Positions 6,053 through 13,663 of a stretch of 19,463 nucleotides of DNA are shown here, piece after piece; positions within the stretch are counted from its first letter, which is position 1; every line of letters starts with the position of its first letter. The notes below the pieces were generated by a model that ran no database searches, had not been told where the DNA came from, and saw only the letters and a list, made by a program, of their open reading frames with translations. This DNA is from Arcobacteraceae bacterium (GTDB lineage Bacteria; Campylobacterota; Campylobacteria; Campylobacterales; Arcobacteraceae). The DNA lies in contig JALNYH010000031.1 of NCBI GenBank assembly GCA_023229945.1, forward strand, positions 1 to 19,463, in the 5' to 3' direction. The position numbers and the translations under genes are program-made.

Positions 6053-7261
6053 ATGAATAGTTATATCCCAAAACCATCGAAATTTGATCCAGATAGTTCA
6101 GGGCATTTTGGAATTTTTGGAGGCCGTTTTGTCCCTGAAACTTTGATGCCTGCACTTTTGGAATTGGATAGCGAATATAAAAAATATAGATTTGATAAAG
6201 AGTTTTGGGAAGAGGTTAATGAGCTTTTGAAAAATTATGTGGGAAGACCAAATCCACTTTATCATGCAGCAAGAATTAGCGAAGAGTTAGGATGTAAGGT
6301 TTATCTAAAAAGAGAAGACTTAAATCATACAGGTGCTCATAAAGTAAATAATACTATAGCTCAAGCTATTTTGGCTAAAAGAATGGGAAAATCTAAAGTT
6401 ATTGCAGAAACTGGAGCTGGTCAACATGGTGTGGCAACTGCTACAGTTGCGGCATTACTTGGACTTGAATGTACTATTTTTATGGGTGCAAAAGATGTGG
6501 CTAGACAAGAACTTAATGTATTTAGAATGAAGCTTCTTGGTGCAAAAGTAATAGCAGTAGAAAGTGGAAGTAAAACATTAAAAGATGCTATGAATGATGC
6601 AATAAGATATTGGGTGACCAATGCTAGAGATACATTTTATATAATAGGAACAGTTGCTGGTCCTCATCCTTATCCTATGATGGTAAGAGATTTTCAAGCT
6701 ATTATAGGCTGGGAAGCAAGAAAACAAATTCTTGATATTGAAGGTAAGTTGCCAGATTTTGTAGTAGCTTGTATTGGTGGCGGTAGTAATGCTATAGGAA
6801 TGTTTAGCCATTTTTTGGAAGATGAGTCTGTACAATGTGTAGGGATTGAAGCTGGTGGATTGGGAATTGATACTGATAAACATGGGTGTAGTTTGGAAAA
6901 AGGAAGCCCAGGGATTTTACATGGACAGTGTAGTTATCTACTTCAAGATGAAGATGGTCAGGTACTTGAAGCTCATAGTATAAGTGCTGGACTTGATTAT
7001 CCTGGCATTGGACCAGAGCATAGTTATCATAAAGATTTAGGGAGTGTAAAATACGACTATATTACAGATGATGAGGCGATGGATGCTTTTGTATGGCTTA
7101 GTAGAAAAGAGGGAATAATTCCTGCTTTTGAATCAGCTCATGCAATAGCTTATCTAAAAAAAGTACAAACAAGTCTCAAAGGTAAAACAGTGATAGTAAA
7201 TCTTAGTGGTAGGGGTGATAAGGATATGGTACAAGCTAAAGAGATTTTGAGGTTTAGTTAA
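6053..7261 (+). CDS. trpB: Tryptophan synthase beta chain
   Basis: This 402-aa PLP enzyme condenses indole with serine. The PLP lysine is in NHTGAHKVNN (K97). ETGAGQHGVA carries the catalytic Glu (E119), and GGGSNA (242-247) is the PLP phosphate-binding loop. FGGRFVPE near residue 22 and GPEHSYHKD are also typical of TrpB1. Length matches the standard TrpB1 type that works with TrpA. No trpA or other trp gene is adjacent here; trpB lies between apt and a DedA-family gene. An AAAGG ribosome site precedes the ATG. The stop codon overlaps the next start by one base (TAATG). Confidence 0.97.
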   Translation: MNSYIPKPSKFDPDSSGHFGIFGGRFVPETLMPALLELDSEYKKYRFDKEFWEEVNELLKNYVGRPNPLYHAARISEELGCKVYLKREDLNHTGAHKVNNTIAQAILAKRMGKSKVIAETGAGQHGVATATVAALLGLECTIFMGAKDVARQELNVFRMKLLGAKVIAVESGSKTLKDAMNDAIRYWVTNARDTFYIIGTVAGPHPYPMMVRDFQAIIGWEARKQILDIEGKLPDFVVACIGGGSNAIGMFSHFLEDESVQCVGIEAGGLGIDTDKHGCSLEKGSPGILHGQCSYLLQDEDGQVLEAHSISAGLDYPGIGPEHSYHKDLGSVKYDYITDDEAMDAFVWLSRKEGIIPAFESAHAIAYLKKVQTSLKGKTVIVNLSGRGDKDMVQAKEILRFS

Positions 7262-7977
7262 TGATTAAAAACTTTTTTATAAATCATTCTGGAAAGTTTG
7301 TTGCATGTCTTGTTTTGATATTTGGTGTTTTTGTAACATATAATCTTTATTATGCTCCTGTTGAAGGGTTTGAGCAGAAATTTGTTTATTTACTAAAAGA
7401 AAAAGGTTATATTATTCTTTTTGCATGGAGTGTATTAGAAGGTGAAATAGGTTTAATTATAGGTGGACTTTTGTGTCATACTGGTGATTTGAACTTATTT
7501 ATCGCTATCTTTGTAGCTGGAATTGGTGCATTTAGTGGGGATATGGTTGCATTTTTTATAGGTCGATATAATAAAAAGTATGTACATAAAAAGCTCAAAG
7601 GTCAAAGACGAAAATTTGCATTAGCACACATATTGCTCAAAAAATATGGTTGGCCAATAATATTTTTACAAAGGTATCTTTATGGACTTCGTACAATAAT
7701 ACCAATGTCAATAGCTTTGACAAAATATGAAGCTAAAAAATTTGCTATGATAAATCTAATAAGTGCATGGTTATGGGCATCTATTACATTAGTCCCTGTA
7801 TGGTATTTTGGTGATGAGATATTATTTATTTTAAATTGGGCAAGAGATCATTGGTATTTGGCTATACCTCTTGTACTTGGTCTTGTTGGTGGATTTTTCT
7901 ATTTTATTAATACGGCAACAAAAAAAACTTATGAGAAACACTCAAAGAAAGGATCTATAGATGCAAATAACTCTTAG
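7261..7977 (+). CDS. DedA-family (VTT/SNARE-associated domain) membrane protein
   Basis: This 238-aa inner-membrane protein has about five to six hydrophobic segments (around 12-30, 45-70, 78-98, 150-185, 195-220). The family core is visible: LEGEIGLIIGG, then GAFSGDMVAFFIGR, then QRYLYGLRTIIPMSIAL with the conserved arginines, and a Trp-rich stretch near the end. DedA proteins are linked to lipid scrambling and recycling (including undecaprenyl phosphate) and to membrane homeostasis; the substrate here is not known. The ATG overlaps the trpB stop by one base, and the 3' end overlaps pepA by 17 bases, so it is translationally coupled on both sides. Confidence 0.9.
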   Translation: MIKNFFINHSGKFVACLVLIFGVFVTYNLYYAPVEGFEQKFVYLLKEKGYIILFAWSVLEGEIGLIIGGLLCHTGDLNLFIAIFVAGIGAFSGDMVAFFIGRYNKKYVHKKLKGQRRKFALAHILLKKYGWPIIFLQRYLYGLRTIIPMSIALTKYEAKKFAMINLISAWLWASITLVPVWYFGDEILFILNWARDHWYLAIPLVLGLVGGFFYFINTATKKTYEKHSKKGSIDANNS

Positions 7978-9391
7978 TGATGAAAAGTATAAAAAAATTG
8001 ATGCTGAGTTTGAACTGGTTTTTGTTTTGTCAAAGAAATTTGATACAGATGAGGTGAAATCATATAAAGATACATTAGAGATGATGAATTTTAAAGGTGA
8101 AGATGAAGAGGTTTTACTACTAAGTGAAGCTAAAAAAATCTTTGTTGGATGTGAAAAATTGGATCCAGAGAGTATAAGAATCGCATCATCTTGTGTGATT
8201 AGAAAAATAAAAGCTACAAAAATCAAAAGTCTTAAATTTTCTATATTAGAAAACTCATCAGAGCATTTAAGTGCATTGGTGGATGGATTTGGTTTGGGAA
8301 GCTATTCTTTTGATAAGTATAAATCAGTTAAAAAAGAGAAATTTAAAGTTGAAGTTATAATTCATTGTGATGATGTTTCAAAAGAGATGAAACATACTCT
8401 TGAAGAATCATTGGAAATTTGTAAAGCTGTAAATATGGTTCGTGATATAGTAAATACTCCACCAGATGATTTTTATCCTGATATTATGGCTTCGTTTGCT
8501 GTTGATTTGGCAAAAGAGTGTAAGATAGAGTGTAAAATTTATGATGAAAAGTATCTAGCAGATGAGGGGATGGGGTCTATGTTGGCTGTTGGAAGAGCTA
8601 GTAGACATAAATCAAAGTTGATTCATCTTACATATTCACCAAAAAAATGTAAAAAAACTGTTGTTCTTGTAGGAAAAGGTCTCACTTATGATAGTGGAGG
8701 GCTGAGCCTAAAGCCAAGTGATTTTATGACTACTATGAAAAGTGATAAAAGTGGTGGAAGTGCAGTTTTGGGTATAATGCAAGTTGTATCTAGATTGAAA
8801 CTTCCAATTGAAGTACACGGTATTATTGGTGCTGTTGAAAATATGATTGGTGGAAACGCATTTAAACCAGATGATGTATTAAAAGCAAAAAATGGTACTA
8901 CTATAGAGGTAAGAAATACTGACGCTGAGGGTAGGCTAGTACTTGCTGATTGTCTTTGTTATGCTCAAGATAATATTCAAGATATTGATTATATACTTGA
9001 TTTTGCAACTTTAACGGGGGCGTGTGTCGTCGCTCTTGGAGAATATACAAGCGGTGTGATGGGTCATAATAATAAACTAAAACATCAAATGTTTGAAGCA
9101 GCTAGTAAAAGTGGTGAGTTAGTTGGTGCATTGCCATTTAATAGGTACCTTCCAAAGCTACTAAAAAGTGAGATAGCAGATATTTGTAATATAAGTTCAA
9201 GCAGATATGGTGGAGCTATTACAGCAGGTCTTTTCTTGGATAAATTTATATATGAAGAAAATAAAGACAAATGGCTTCATATCGATATAGCAGGACCAGC
9301 ATTCGTAGAAAAACCTTGGGGATACAATCCACACGGTGCTAGCGGGGCGGGAGTAAGACTTACAATAAGTTTTTTAAAAAACTTATTGTAA
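7961..9391 (+). CDS. pepA: Leucyl aminopeptidase (M17 family)
   Basis: This 476-aa cytosolic aminopeptidase uses two metals. Metal ligands and catalytic residues align with E. coli PepA: K239 and D244 in VGKGLTYDSGG, K251 in SLKPSDF, D262 in KSDKSGG, and D321/E323/R325 in NTDAEGRL. Residues 1-150 form the usual variable N-terminal domain. The enzyme cleaves N-terminal residues in peptide turnover; family members can also bind DNA, which is not testable here. AAGGAT precedes the ATG inside the dedA coding sequence. The stop codon is followed immediately by a period-7 repeat array. Confidence 0.96.
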   Translation: MQITLSDEKYKKIDAEFELVFVLSKKFDTDEVKSYKDTLEMMNFKGEDEEVLLLSEAKKIFVGCEKLDPESIRIASSCVIRKIKATKIKSLKFSILENSSEHLSALVDGFGLGSYSFDKYKSVKKEKFKVEVIIHCDDVSKEMKHTLEESLEICKAVNMVRDIVNTPPDDFYPDIMASFAVDLAKECKIECKIYDEKYLADEGMGSMLAVGRASRHKSKLIHLTYSPKKCKKTVVLVGKGLTYDSGGLSLKPSDFMTTMKSDKSGGSAVLGIMQVVSRLKLPIEVHGIIGAVENMIGGNAFKPDDVLKAKNGTTIEVRNTDAEGRLVLADCLCYAQDNIQDIDYILDFATLTGACVVALGEYTSGVMGHNNKLKHQMFEAASKSGELVGALPFNRYLPKLLKSEIADICNISSSRYGGAITAGLFLDKFIYEENKDKWLHIDIAGPAFVEKPWGYNPHGASGAGVRLTISFLKNLL

Positions 9392-9426
9392 GTTAAATTA
9401 ATAACTAATAATGAATAATTAATAAC
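9392..9426. repeat. AT-rich heptamer array upstream of the four-helix-bundle gene
   Basis: Five 7-base units follow directly on the pepA TAA stop: GTTAAAT at 9392, TAATAAC at 9399, TAATAAT at 9406, GAATAAT at 9413 and TAATAAC at 9420. In reverse complement they read as TTATTAA/TTATTCA/TTATTAG units. That is the same unit set as the array at 9819-9846, so the two arrays flank the gene between them in inverted orientation. Confidence 0.8.
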
Positions 9427-9429
9427 TTT

Positions 9430-9443
9430 GGAGTGCTTCGCAC
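9430..9443 (+). promoter_or_regulatory. Shine-Dalgarno followed by a start-adjacent hairpin
   Basis: GGAG at 9430-9433 lies ten bases before the ATG. The bases between form a small hairpin, GTGC (9433-9436), loop TTC, GCAC (9440-9443), ending one base before the start codon. Folding would shorten the effective spacing between ribosome site and start, or partly mask the site. It also marks the left edge of the inferred gene cassette. Confidence 0.4.
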
Positions 9444-9794
9444 ATGATTAAAGATGATATTCTAAGGGATAAAAGTTATAAGTTTTCGTTACGAATTATT
9501 AAGTTAAATAAGTTTTTACAAGAAAAAAGTGAATTTGTTTTAAGTAAGCAAGTTTTGAAAAGTGGAACTGCTATTGGAGCAATGGTTAGTGAATCAAAAT
9601 ATGCTCAATCAAAACTTGATTTTATAAATAAGTTGAGTATAGCATTAAAAGAAGCGAATGAAACTAAATATTGGATTGATTTATTAGTTGATAGTGAGTA
9701 CATCACAAAACAGATGTATGATAGTATCAATCCAGATATAGAAGAATTATTAAGGTTATTGATAAGTTCAATAAACACTCTAAAGAATAGTTAA
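9444..9794 (+). CDS. Four-helix-bundle protein (23S rRNA-intervening-sequence / Avd-like family)
   Basis: This 116-aa, all-helical, charged protein has the family pattern: a first helix with YKFSLRIIKLNKFL, then SGTAIGAMVSES, then FINKLSIALKEANETKYWIDLL, then a final amphipathic helix. This matches the four-helix-bundle family first seen inside 23S rRNA intervening sequences and related to Avd of diversity-generating retroelements. Its biochemical role is unknown; Avd-type members bind nucleic acid or reverse transcriptase. Here it is stand-alone, between pepA and ychF, not in rRNA. Inverted heptamer arrays and small hairpins lie on both sides, which suggests a mobile or self-contained cassette. 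No reverse transcriptase is in the window. Confidence 0.85.
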   Translation: MIKDDILRDKSYKFSLRIIKLNKFLQEKSEFVLSKQVLKSGTAIGAMVSESKYAQSKLDFINKLSIALKEANETKYWIDLLVDSEYITKQMYDSINPDIEELLRLLISSINTLKNS

Positions 9795-9797
9795 TAT

Positions 9798-9811
9798 GTG
9801 GCTAAAGCCAC
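9798..9811 (+). terminator. Small hairpin after the four-helix-bundle gene
   Basis: GTGGC (9798-9802) pairs with GCCAC (9807-9811) around TAAA, three bases after the stop codon. The stem is G+C-rich against an AT-rich background. No T-run follows directly, since a heptamer array starts at 9812, so termination would be weak at best. Together with the hairpin at 9433-9443 it brackets the gene. Confidence 0.35.
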
Positions 9812-9853
9812 TCAATAGTTATTAGTTATTCATTATTAATTATTAGTTAAAAA
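9812..9853 (+). repeat. AT-rich heptamer array downstream of the four-helix-bundle gene
   Basis: Six 7-base units in register: TCAATAG at 9812, TTATTAG at 9819, TTATTCA at 9826, TTATTAA at 9833, TTATTAG at 9840 and TTAAAAA at 9847. The core three-unit block TTATTCA with neighbours occurs in reverse complement at 9399-9426. It ends eight bases before ychF, and the last A-run merges with the ychF ribosome site (AAGGA). Confidence 0.82.
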
Positions 9854-9861
9854 GGATTTTC

Positions 9862-10965
9862 ATGGGTTTAGGTGTAGGATTAGTAGGGTTACCAAATGTT
9901 GGGAAAAGTACAACATTTAATGCATTGACAAAGGCACAAAATGCTGAGGCGCAAAATTATCCGTTTTGTACTATTGAGCCAAATAAGGCAGTTGTTCCAG
10001 TTCCAGATAAGAGACTTGATGAGCTTGCAAAGATTGTAAAGCCTGAGAGAATTCAACATTCAACTATTGATTTTGTTGACATTGCTGGACTTGTAAAAGG
10101 TGCTAGTAAGGGTGAGGGGCTTGGAAATCAGTTTTTGAGTAATATTAGAGAAGTTGAAGTGATACTTCATATGGTGAGATGTTTTGATGATAGTAATATT
10201 GTGCATGTTGAAGGTGGGATTAATCCTTTAAGAGATATTGAGATAATTGAAACTGAGCTTATTTATGCTGATATTTCTCAATGTGAAAAGAAACTAGATA
10301 GACTTAAAAAACAAGCAAAATCATCAAAAGAGGCTGCAACTCAATTAGTAGTGGCTGAAGAGCTTTTTGCGCATCTTGAAGATTTACAACCTGTAAAAAC
10401 ATTTGCAAAACTTGATGATGAGAATTTCAAACTTCTTGATAAAGAAATGAGATTCCTTTCAAATAAAGATGTAATTTATGGTGCAAATGTGGATGAAGAC
10501 GCACTCGCAAATGGTGGAAATGATTATGTTGATATGGTAAAAAAACACGCTTCTGAAGTGGGTGCTGAGGTAATAATGCTTTGTGCTAAGATAGAAGAAG
10601 AGCTTGTAGGACTTGATGATGAAGAAGCAAAAGAGTTTTTAGAGAGTCTTGGAGTTAGTGAAAGTGGACTAGAGCAGATTATTCAAAAAGCATTCGATAA
10701 ACTTGGACTTCAAAGCTATTTTACTGCTGGCGTGAAAGAAGTAAGAGCTTGGACTATAAGAAAAAATACAAAAGCACCACAAGCTGCTGCTGTTATTCAT
10801 AATGATTTTGAAAAGGGCTTTATTAGAGCTGAAGTTATAGCATATAATGATTTTATCGCAAACAATGGTGAAGTAGGTGCTAAAAACGCTGGAAAAATGA
10901 GATTAGAGGGTAAAGAATATATCGTTGCTGATGGTGATATAATGCATTTTAGATTTAATGTCTAA
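9862..10965 (+). CDS. ychF: Ribosome-binding ATPase YchF (OLA1 family)
   Basis: This 367-aa Obg-family P-loop protein has the G1 motif GLPNVGKS (9-16), the G3 segment DIAGLVKGASKGEGLGN near 73-89, and NVDE (209-212) in place of NKxD. NVDE is the signature that switches YchF from GTP to ATP. The C-terminal ~85 residues are the TGS domain. It acts on the ribosome in stress and translation control. AAGGA lies seven bases before the ATG. The 3' end overlaps the convergent 93-aa gene by four bases, and a 10-bp hairpin spans both stops. Confidence 0.96.
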   Translation: MGLGVGLVGLPNVGKSTTFNALTKAQNAEAQNYPFCTIEPNKAVVPVPDKRLDELAKIVKPERIQHSTIDFVDIAGLVKGASKGEGLGNQFLSNIREVEVILHMVRCFDDSNIVHVEGGINPLRDIEIIETELIYADISQCEKKLDRLKKQAKSSKEAATQLVVAEELFAHLEDLQPVKTFAKLDDENFKLLDKEMRFLSNKDVIYGANVDEDALANGGNDYVDMVKKHASEVGAEVIMLCAKIEEELVGLDDEEAKEFLESLGVSESGLEQIIQKAFDKLGLQSYFTAGVKEVRAWTIRKNTKAPQAAAVIHNDFEKGFIRAEVIAYNDFIANNGEVGAKNAGKMRLEGKEYIVADGDIMHFRFNV

Positions 10966-10970
10966 AATGC
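10944..10970. terminator. Hairpin spanning two convergent stop codons
   Basis: GCATTTTAGA (10944-10953) pairs perfectly with TCTAAAATGC (10961-10970) around a 7-base loop. The right arm contains the ychF TAA and the opposing gene's TAG. No T-run follows on either strand. It may still stall or protect the 3' ends of both convergent transcripts, a role given here by position only. Confidence 0.5.
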
Positions 10971-11243
10971 CTCTAACGATTTGAGTGTAAGTAATTGTTT
11001 CATAATATTTGATTGTCTTGACATTGTTGATTCTATTGTTGAGAATGTATTGTCTGAAAGTTGTTCATTAGGCTGATTTTCTTCTTCGTTGTTATTTAAA
11101 AGTGATGCTATTTTATGGTATGAACTTTCTATTGGTTTAGAAGCAGCAGCCACCTCTTTTTGAGCTAATATCTCACCAGCAGTTTGTCTTTGGACGAGTG
11201 TTGCAAAGAGTAAAGATTGTAAGTCAAAATCATTTTGTAGCAT
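10962..11243 (-). CDS. Hypothetical 93-aa protein
   Basis: I do not recognise this protein. It is hydrophilic, with an Asn/Glu-rich low-complexity middle (NNNEEENQPNE, residues ~50-60) flanked by two predicted helices (around 8-45 and 65-90), and has no signal peptide, membrane segment or cysteine. It is probably real: it has a near-consensus promoter (11276-11304), an AAAGAG ribosome site before ATG 11243, and fills the space between ychF and rsmE. Its stop overlaps the ychF stop region on the opposite strand. It could be a lineage-specific adaptor or motility-associated protein; nothing in the sequence decides this. Confidence 0.68.
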   Translation of the reverse strand: MLQNDFDLQSLLFATLVQRQTAGEILAQKEVAAASKPIESSYHKIASLLNNNEEENQPNEQLSDNTFSTIESTMSRQSNIMKQLLTLKSLEAF

Positions 11244-11275
11244 GTGAACTCTTTATTTTGTATGAACTATTTATG

Positions 11276-11304
11276 ATTTTAGCACAAAAATAATTCAAAG
11301 TCAA
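11276..11304 (-). promoter_or_regulatory. Sigma-70 type promoter for the 93-aa gene
   Basis: Read leftwards, TTGACT (11304-11299) is separated by exactly 17 bases from TAAAAT (11281-11276), with TG close before the -10 (TGTGC then TAAAAT). It is the best -35/-10 pair in the window. It lies in the short gap after rsmE, 33 bases before the ATG. Confidence 0.7.
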
Positions 11305-11311
11305 GAGTAAA

Positions 11312-11983
11312 TCAACAAAATAAACTACTACTTGCAAGAGAAATGACTGCTGTTTCGCTTCTTAGAATAAGACTATGGTTTAGTCCTACAACTTTGTCTT
11401 CCGAAAATAACTTTCTTTCATTTTCGCTAAAACCACCTTCACTACCTATTATAATAGTATCTATTTGTGTTGTAGTATTGATATGTTTTGAAGAAAAATC
11501 AAGAGCATAGCTATGTGGATATATATTTAAAAACTCTTTTATTGTTTTGTACTCTTCAAAAATCATCATATCACTTCTGCCACATTGCATACAAGAGTTT
11601 ATAATGATTTTTTCCATTCTTTCAATGTTTAGCTTAAAGCTTTTTTGCGAAAAGTCACTATAAATAAATGAAATTTTTTTTATTCCTAGTTCATTTAGGT
11701 ATGGTAATGTTTTTTCTATAGTTTTTGGGTCTACTATGCACCAACCTATGTGAAGGTTGTTATTTGCTTTTTGCGGTTTATTTTCACTTTTGATAAGCTT
11801 TAAAAAGGCATTTCTTTTTGAAATATTTTCAACATCATATTCGCATATAAAATCATCTTTTAAGTTTCTGAAAAAAAATGTAGTATTTGCTTTTTGTCTT
11901 CGTACTTTGAAAAGATAGTTATAAAGTTCACCATCAATTTCTAGTAAGTTTTGCCCACTTTGTGGATGATAAGAAAATTGCAT
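11312..11983 (-). CDS. rsmE: 16S rRNA (uracil-1498-N3)-methyltransferase
   Basis: This 223-aa SPOUT-class methyltransferase modifies U1498 of 16S rRNA with SAM. The N-terminal PUA-like part contains HPQSG and YLFKVRR. The C-terminal knot shows IIIGSEGGFSENE (GSEGGF 180-185) and LILRSETAVISL (LRSETA 207-212), the SAM-binding trefoil knot signatures. CMQCGRS replaces the more usual EQSGR-type segment. The protein ends soon after the knot, slightly shorter than E. coli RsmE (243 aa). Its ATG overlaps the upstream membrane-protein stop by one base, so the pair is translationally coupled. Confidence 0.93.
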   Translation of the reverse strand: MQFSYHPQSGQNLLEIDGELYNYLFKVRRQKANTTFFFRNLKDDFICEYDVENISKRNAFLKLIKSENKPQKANNNLHIGWCIVDPKTIEKTLPYLNELGIKKISFIYSDFSQKSFKLNIERMEKIIINSCMQCGRSDMMIFEEYKTIKEFLNIYPHSYALDFSSKHINTTTQIDTIIIGSEGGFSENERKLFSEDKVVGLNHSLILRSETAVISLASSSLFC

Positions 11984-12387
11984 TATACAATCTTAGCAAT
12001 AACATAAACCGAAATCATAATAGCTATTTCTATAGCATATATTTTTTTGGCGTATTTTTTGAACTCTTCTTGTAACTCAATCTCTGAGCTTCTTATAACT
12101 CTTAGTTTTTTGTATCTTTTGATTTCTAGTATCATGATAGCAATAGATGCACTTAACATTAAAAAAACTGTAAAGTTGAACATGTGATGAAAAGCAGCGA
12201 CTATTACACCAGTATAAATAACTATTGCATTTAAAGTATGAAAAATAGGAGTTAGTAGTTTGATTCTTTTTGCCATAGTAATAAAATCATGTTGATTTAA
12301 AATAGTCAAAAGGTTGAATACCATAATTCCTAAAAGAAAATATATAGCATAAAGATGTGCCGTGATTGATGGAGCCATTATATCCAT
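11983..12387 (-). CDS. Conserved-looking four-TM membrane protein of unknown function
   Basis: The 134-aa protein has four hydrophobic segments (about 8-31, 45-66, 71-90, 110-132) and a cytosolic charged loop (about 91-110, KRYKKLRVIRSSE). Histidines lie at or in the first three segments (H11, an FH in TM2, an FHH pair after it), which could bind heme or metal, but no known motif is clear. I do not recognise the family. AAGGG lies eight bases before the ATG. It is the first gene of a two-gene unit with rsmE, transcribed from the palindromic promoter at 12411-12421, divergent from moeA. Confidence 0.75.
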   Translation of the reverse strand: MDIMAPSITAHLYAIYFLLGIMVFNLLTILNQHDFITMAKRIKLLTPIFHTLNAIVIYTGVIVAAFHHMFNFTVFLMLSASIAIMILEIKRYKKLRVIRSSEIELQEEFKKYAKKIYAIEIAIMISVYVIAKIV

Positions 12388-12410
12388 TATTAAACCCTTA
12401 GTATTTTTGT

Positions 12411-12421
12411 GGTATTATACC
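12411..12421. promoter_or_regulatory. Palindromic, two-way -10 element between divergent genes
   Basis: GGTATTATACC is a perfect 11-base palindrome in the 58-base gap between the leftward membrane protein/rsmE pair and the rightward moeA-que operon. On the minus strand it reads TATAAT (12419-12414). On the + strand it reads TATTAT (12413-12418) with an extended TGG in front. Each lies about 25 bases from its start codon. The two promoters would overlap completely, so only one direction could be engaged at a time. Confidence 0.6.
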
Positions 12422-12445
12422 TAATTAACTTTAAAGGAATAGATT

Positions 12446-13663
12446 GTGGCTGTATCACCGCTGGAAGCATTAGAAAAAATAATCACTAATATCAAACCAC
12501 TAAATACGCAAATAGTTCCAATTGAAAATGCTTTGGGTAGAGTTATTGCTGAGGATATTTATGCTTCATTTTCATTGCCAAAGTTTCACAACTCTGCAAT
12601 GGATGGATATGCTATAAGTTCTTTGGATAATAGTGTGGTAAAAGTTATTGATAAAATTTTTGCTGGTGATGATAATAATACACTTTTGGGTGATAATACT
12701 TGTATCAAAATAATGACAGGTGCTAAAATTCCGCAAAATACGGTGGCAATTATTCCTCAAGAAGATGTACAGATACTTGAAAATGGTGATGTAGTATTAC
12801 CAAAAAATATAAGAAAAATGCAACATATTAGAAATATTGGTGAAGATATAAGTGATGGTGAGCAACTTATATCAAGTGGCGAAGAGATTAATTTTGCAAA
12901 AATTACTATTTTATCATCTATGGGTATAACACATATACATGTATATAAAAAACCAAAAGTTGTAGTATTTGCTAGTGGTGATGAGCTAAAGCAACATTAT
13001 GAGATAGCACGCTCTTATCAGATTTATAATTCAAATACTCCAACACTAATAGCAAGATGCGTAGAGCTTGGGTGTGATGTGGAATTTAGTAAAACATCAA
13101 GTGATGATTTGGAAAGTTTAAAAGATTTGATATCCAGTTCTTTAAGAGCTGATTTGATAGTGACAACTGGCGGAGTGAGTGTAGGTGAGGCTGATTTTAC
13201 TAAGAGGGCATTTAGTGAACTTGGTTTTGAAACTATTTTTGATGGAATAGTGATAAAACCTGGTAAGCCTACGGTATTTGGGAAAATTGGTAATTCATAT
13301 ATATTAAATCTTCCTGGAAATCCTCTTGCTACATCTTTGATATTTGAGATGTTTGGTAAGATAATTATTCAAAAGCTTAGAGATTCAAATGCTCTTTATC
13401 ATAATTATATCAATGCTAAATTGTCTTCAAACTTATCAAATAAAGCGGGAAGAGTTACTTTGGTAGTAGGGGATTTTGATGGGACATATTTTACACCATC
13501 AGCCAAATCTTCACCAGGGATGGTCAATGTATTGCATCGTTGTAATTCTTTGATAGCTTTGGGGGAAGATGTGAGTAATTTAAATGTTGGTGATATGGTA
13601 AAAGTTTTGCCAATAAATTGGAATTTTTTAAGTGATAAATATAAGGATTTTTTAACTAGATGA
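12446..13663 (+). CDS. moeA: Molybdopterin molybdenumtransferase
   Basis: This 405-aa cytosolic enzyme inserts molybdate into adenylylated molybdopterin, the last step of Moco synthesis. Visible motifs are NSAMDGYA (49-56), TGGVSVGEAD (241-250, the MoaB/Mog-like domain), GKPTVFG (273-279) and LPGNPLA (289-295), in the normal MoeA order and length. The start is GTG 12446, supported by AAAGGA eight bases upstream. It is first in an operon with queC, queD, queE and a polyferredoxin; its stop overlaps queC by four bases (ATGA). The shared transcript links molybdenum cofactor and queuosine synthesis only by position. Confidence 0.95.
   Translation: MAVSPLEALEKIITNIKPLNTQIVPIENALGRVIAEDIYASFSLPKFHNSAMDGYAISSLDNSVVKVIDKIFAGDDNNTLLGDNTCIKIMTGAKIPQNTVAIIPQEDVQILENGDVVLPKNIRKMQHIRNIGEDISDGEQLISSGEEINFAKITILSSMGITHIHVYKKPKVVVFASGDELKQHYEIARSYQIYNSNTPTLIARCVELGCDVEFSKTSSDDLESLKDLISSSLRADLIVTTGGVSVGEADFTKRAFSELGFETIFDGIVIKPGKPTVFGKIGNSYILNLPGNPLATSLIFEMFGKIIIQKLRDSNALYHNYINAKLSSNLSNKAGRVTLVVGDFDGTYFTPSAKSSPGMVNVLHRCNSLIALGEDVSNLNVGDMVKVLPINWNFLSDKYKDFLTR

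Noticed and set aside
9433..9811. Functional 23S rRNA intervening sequence
   Set aside because: The four-helix-bundle gene belongs to that family, but it lies between pepA and ychF and no 23S sequence surrounds it.
9392..9853. Complete diversity-generating retroelement
   Set aside because: Only an Avd-like gene is present; there is no reverse transcriptase, template repeat or variable repeat in the window.
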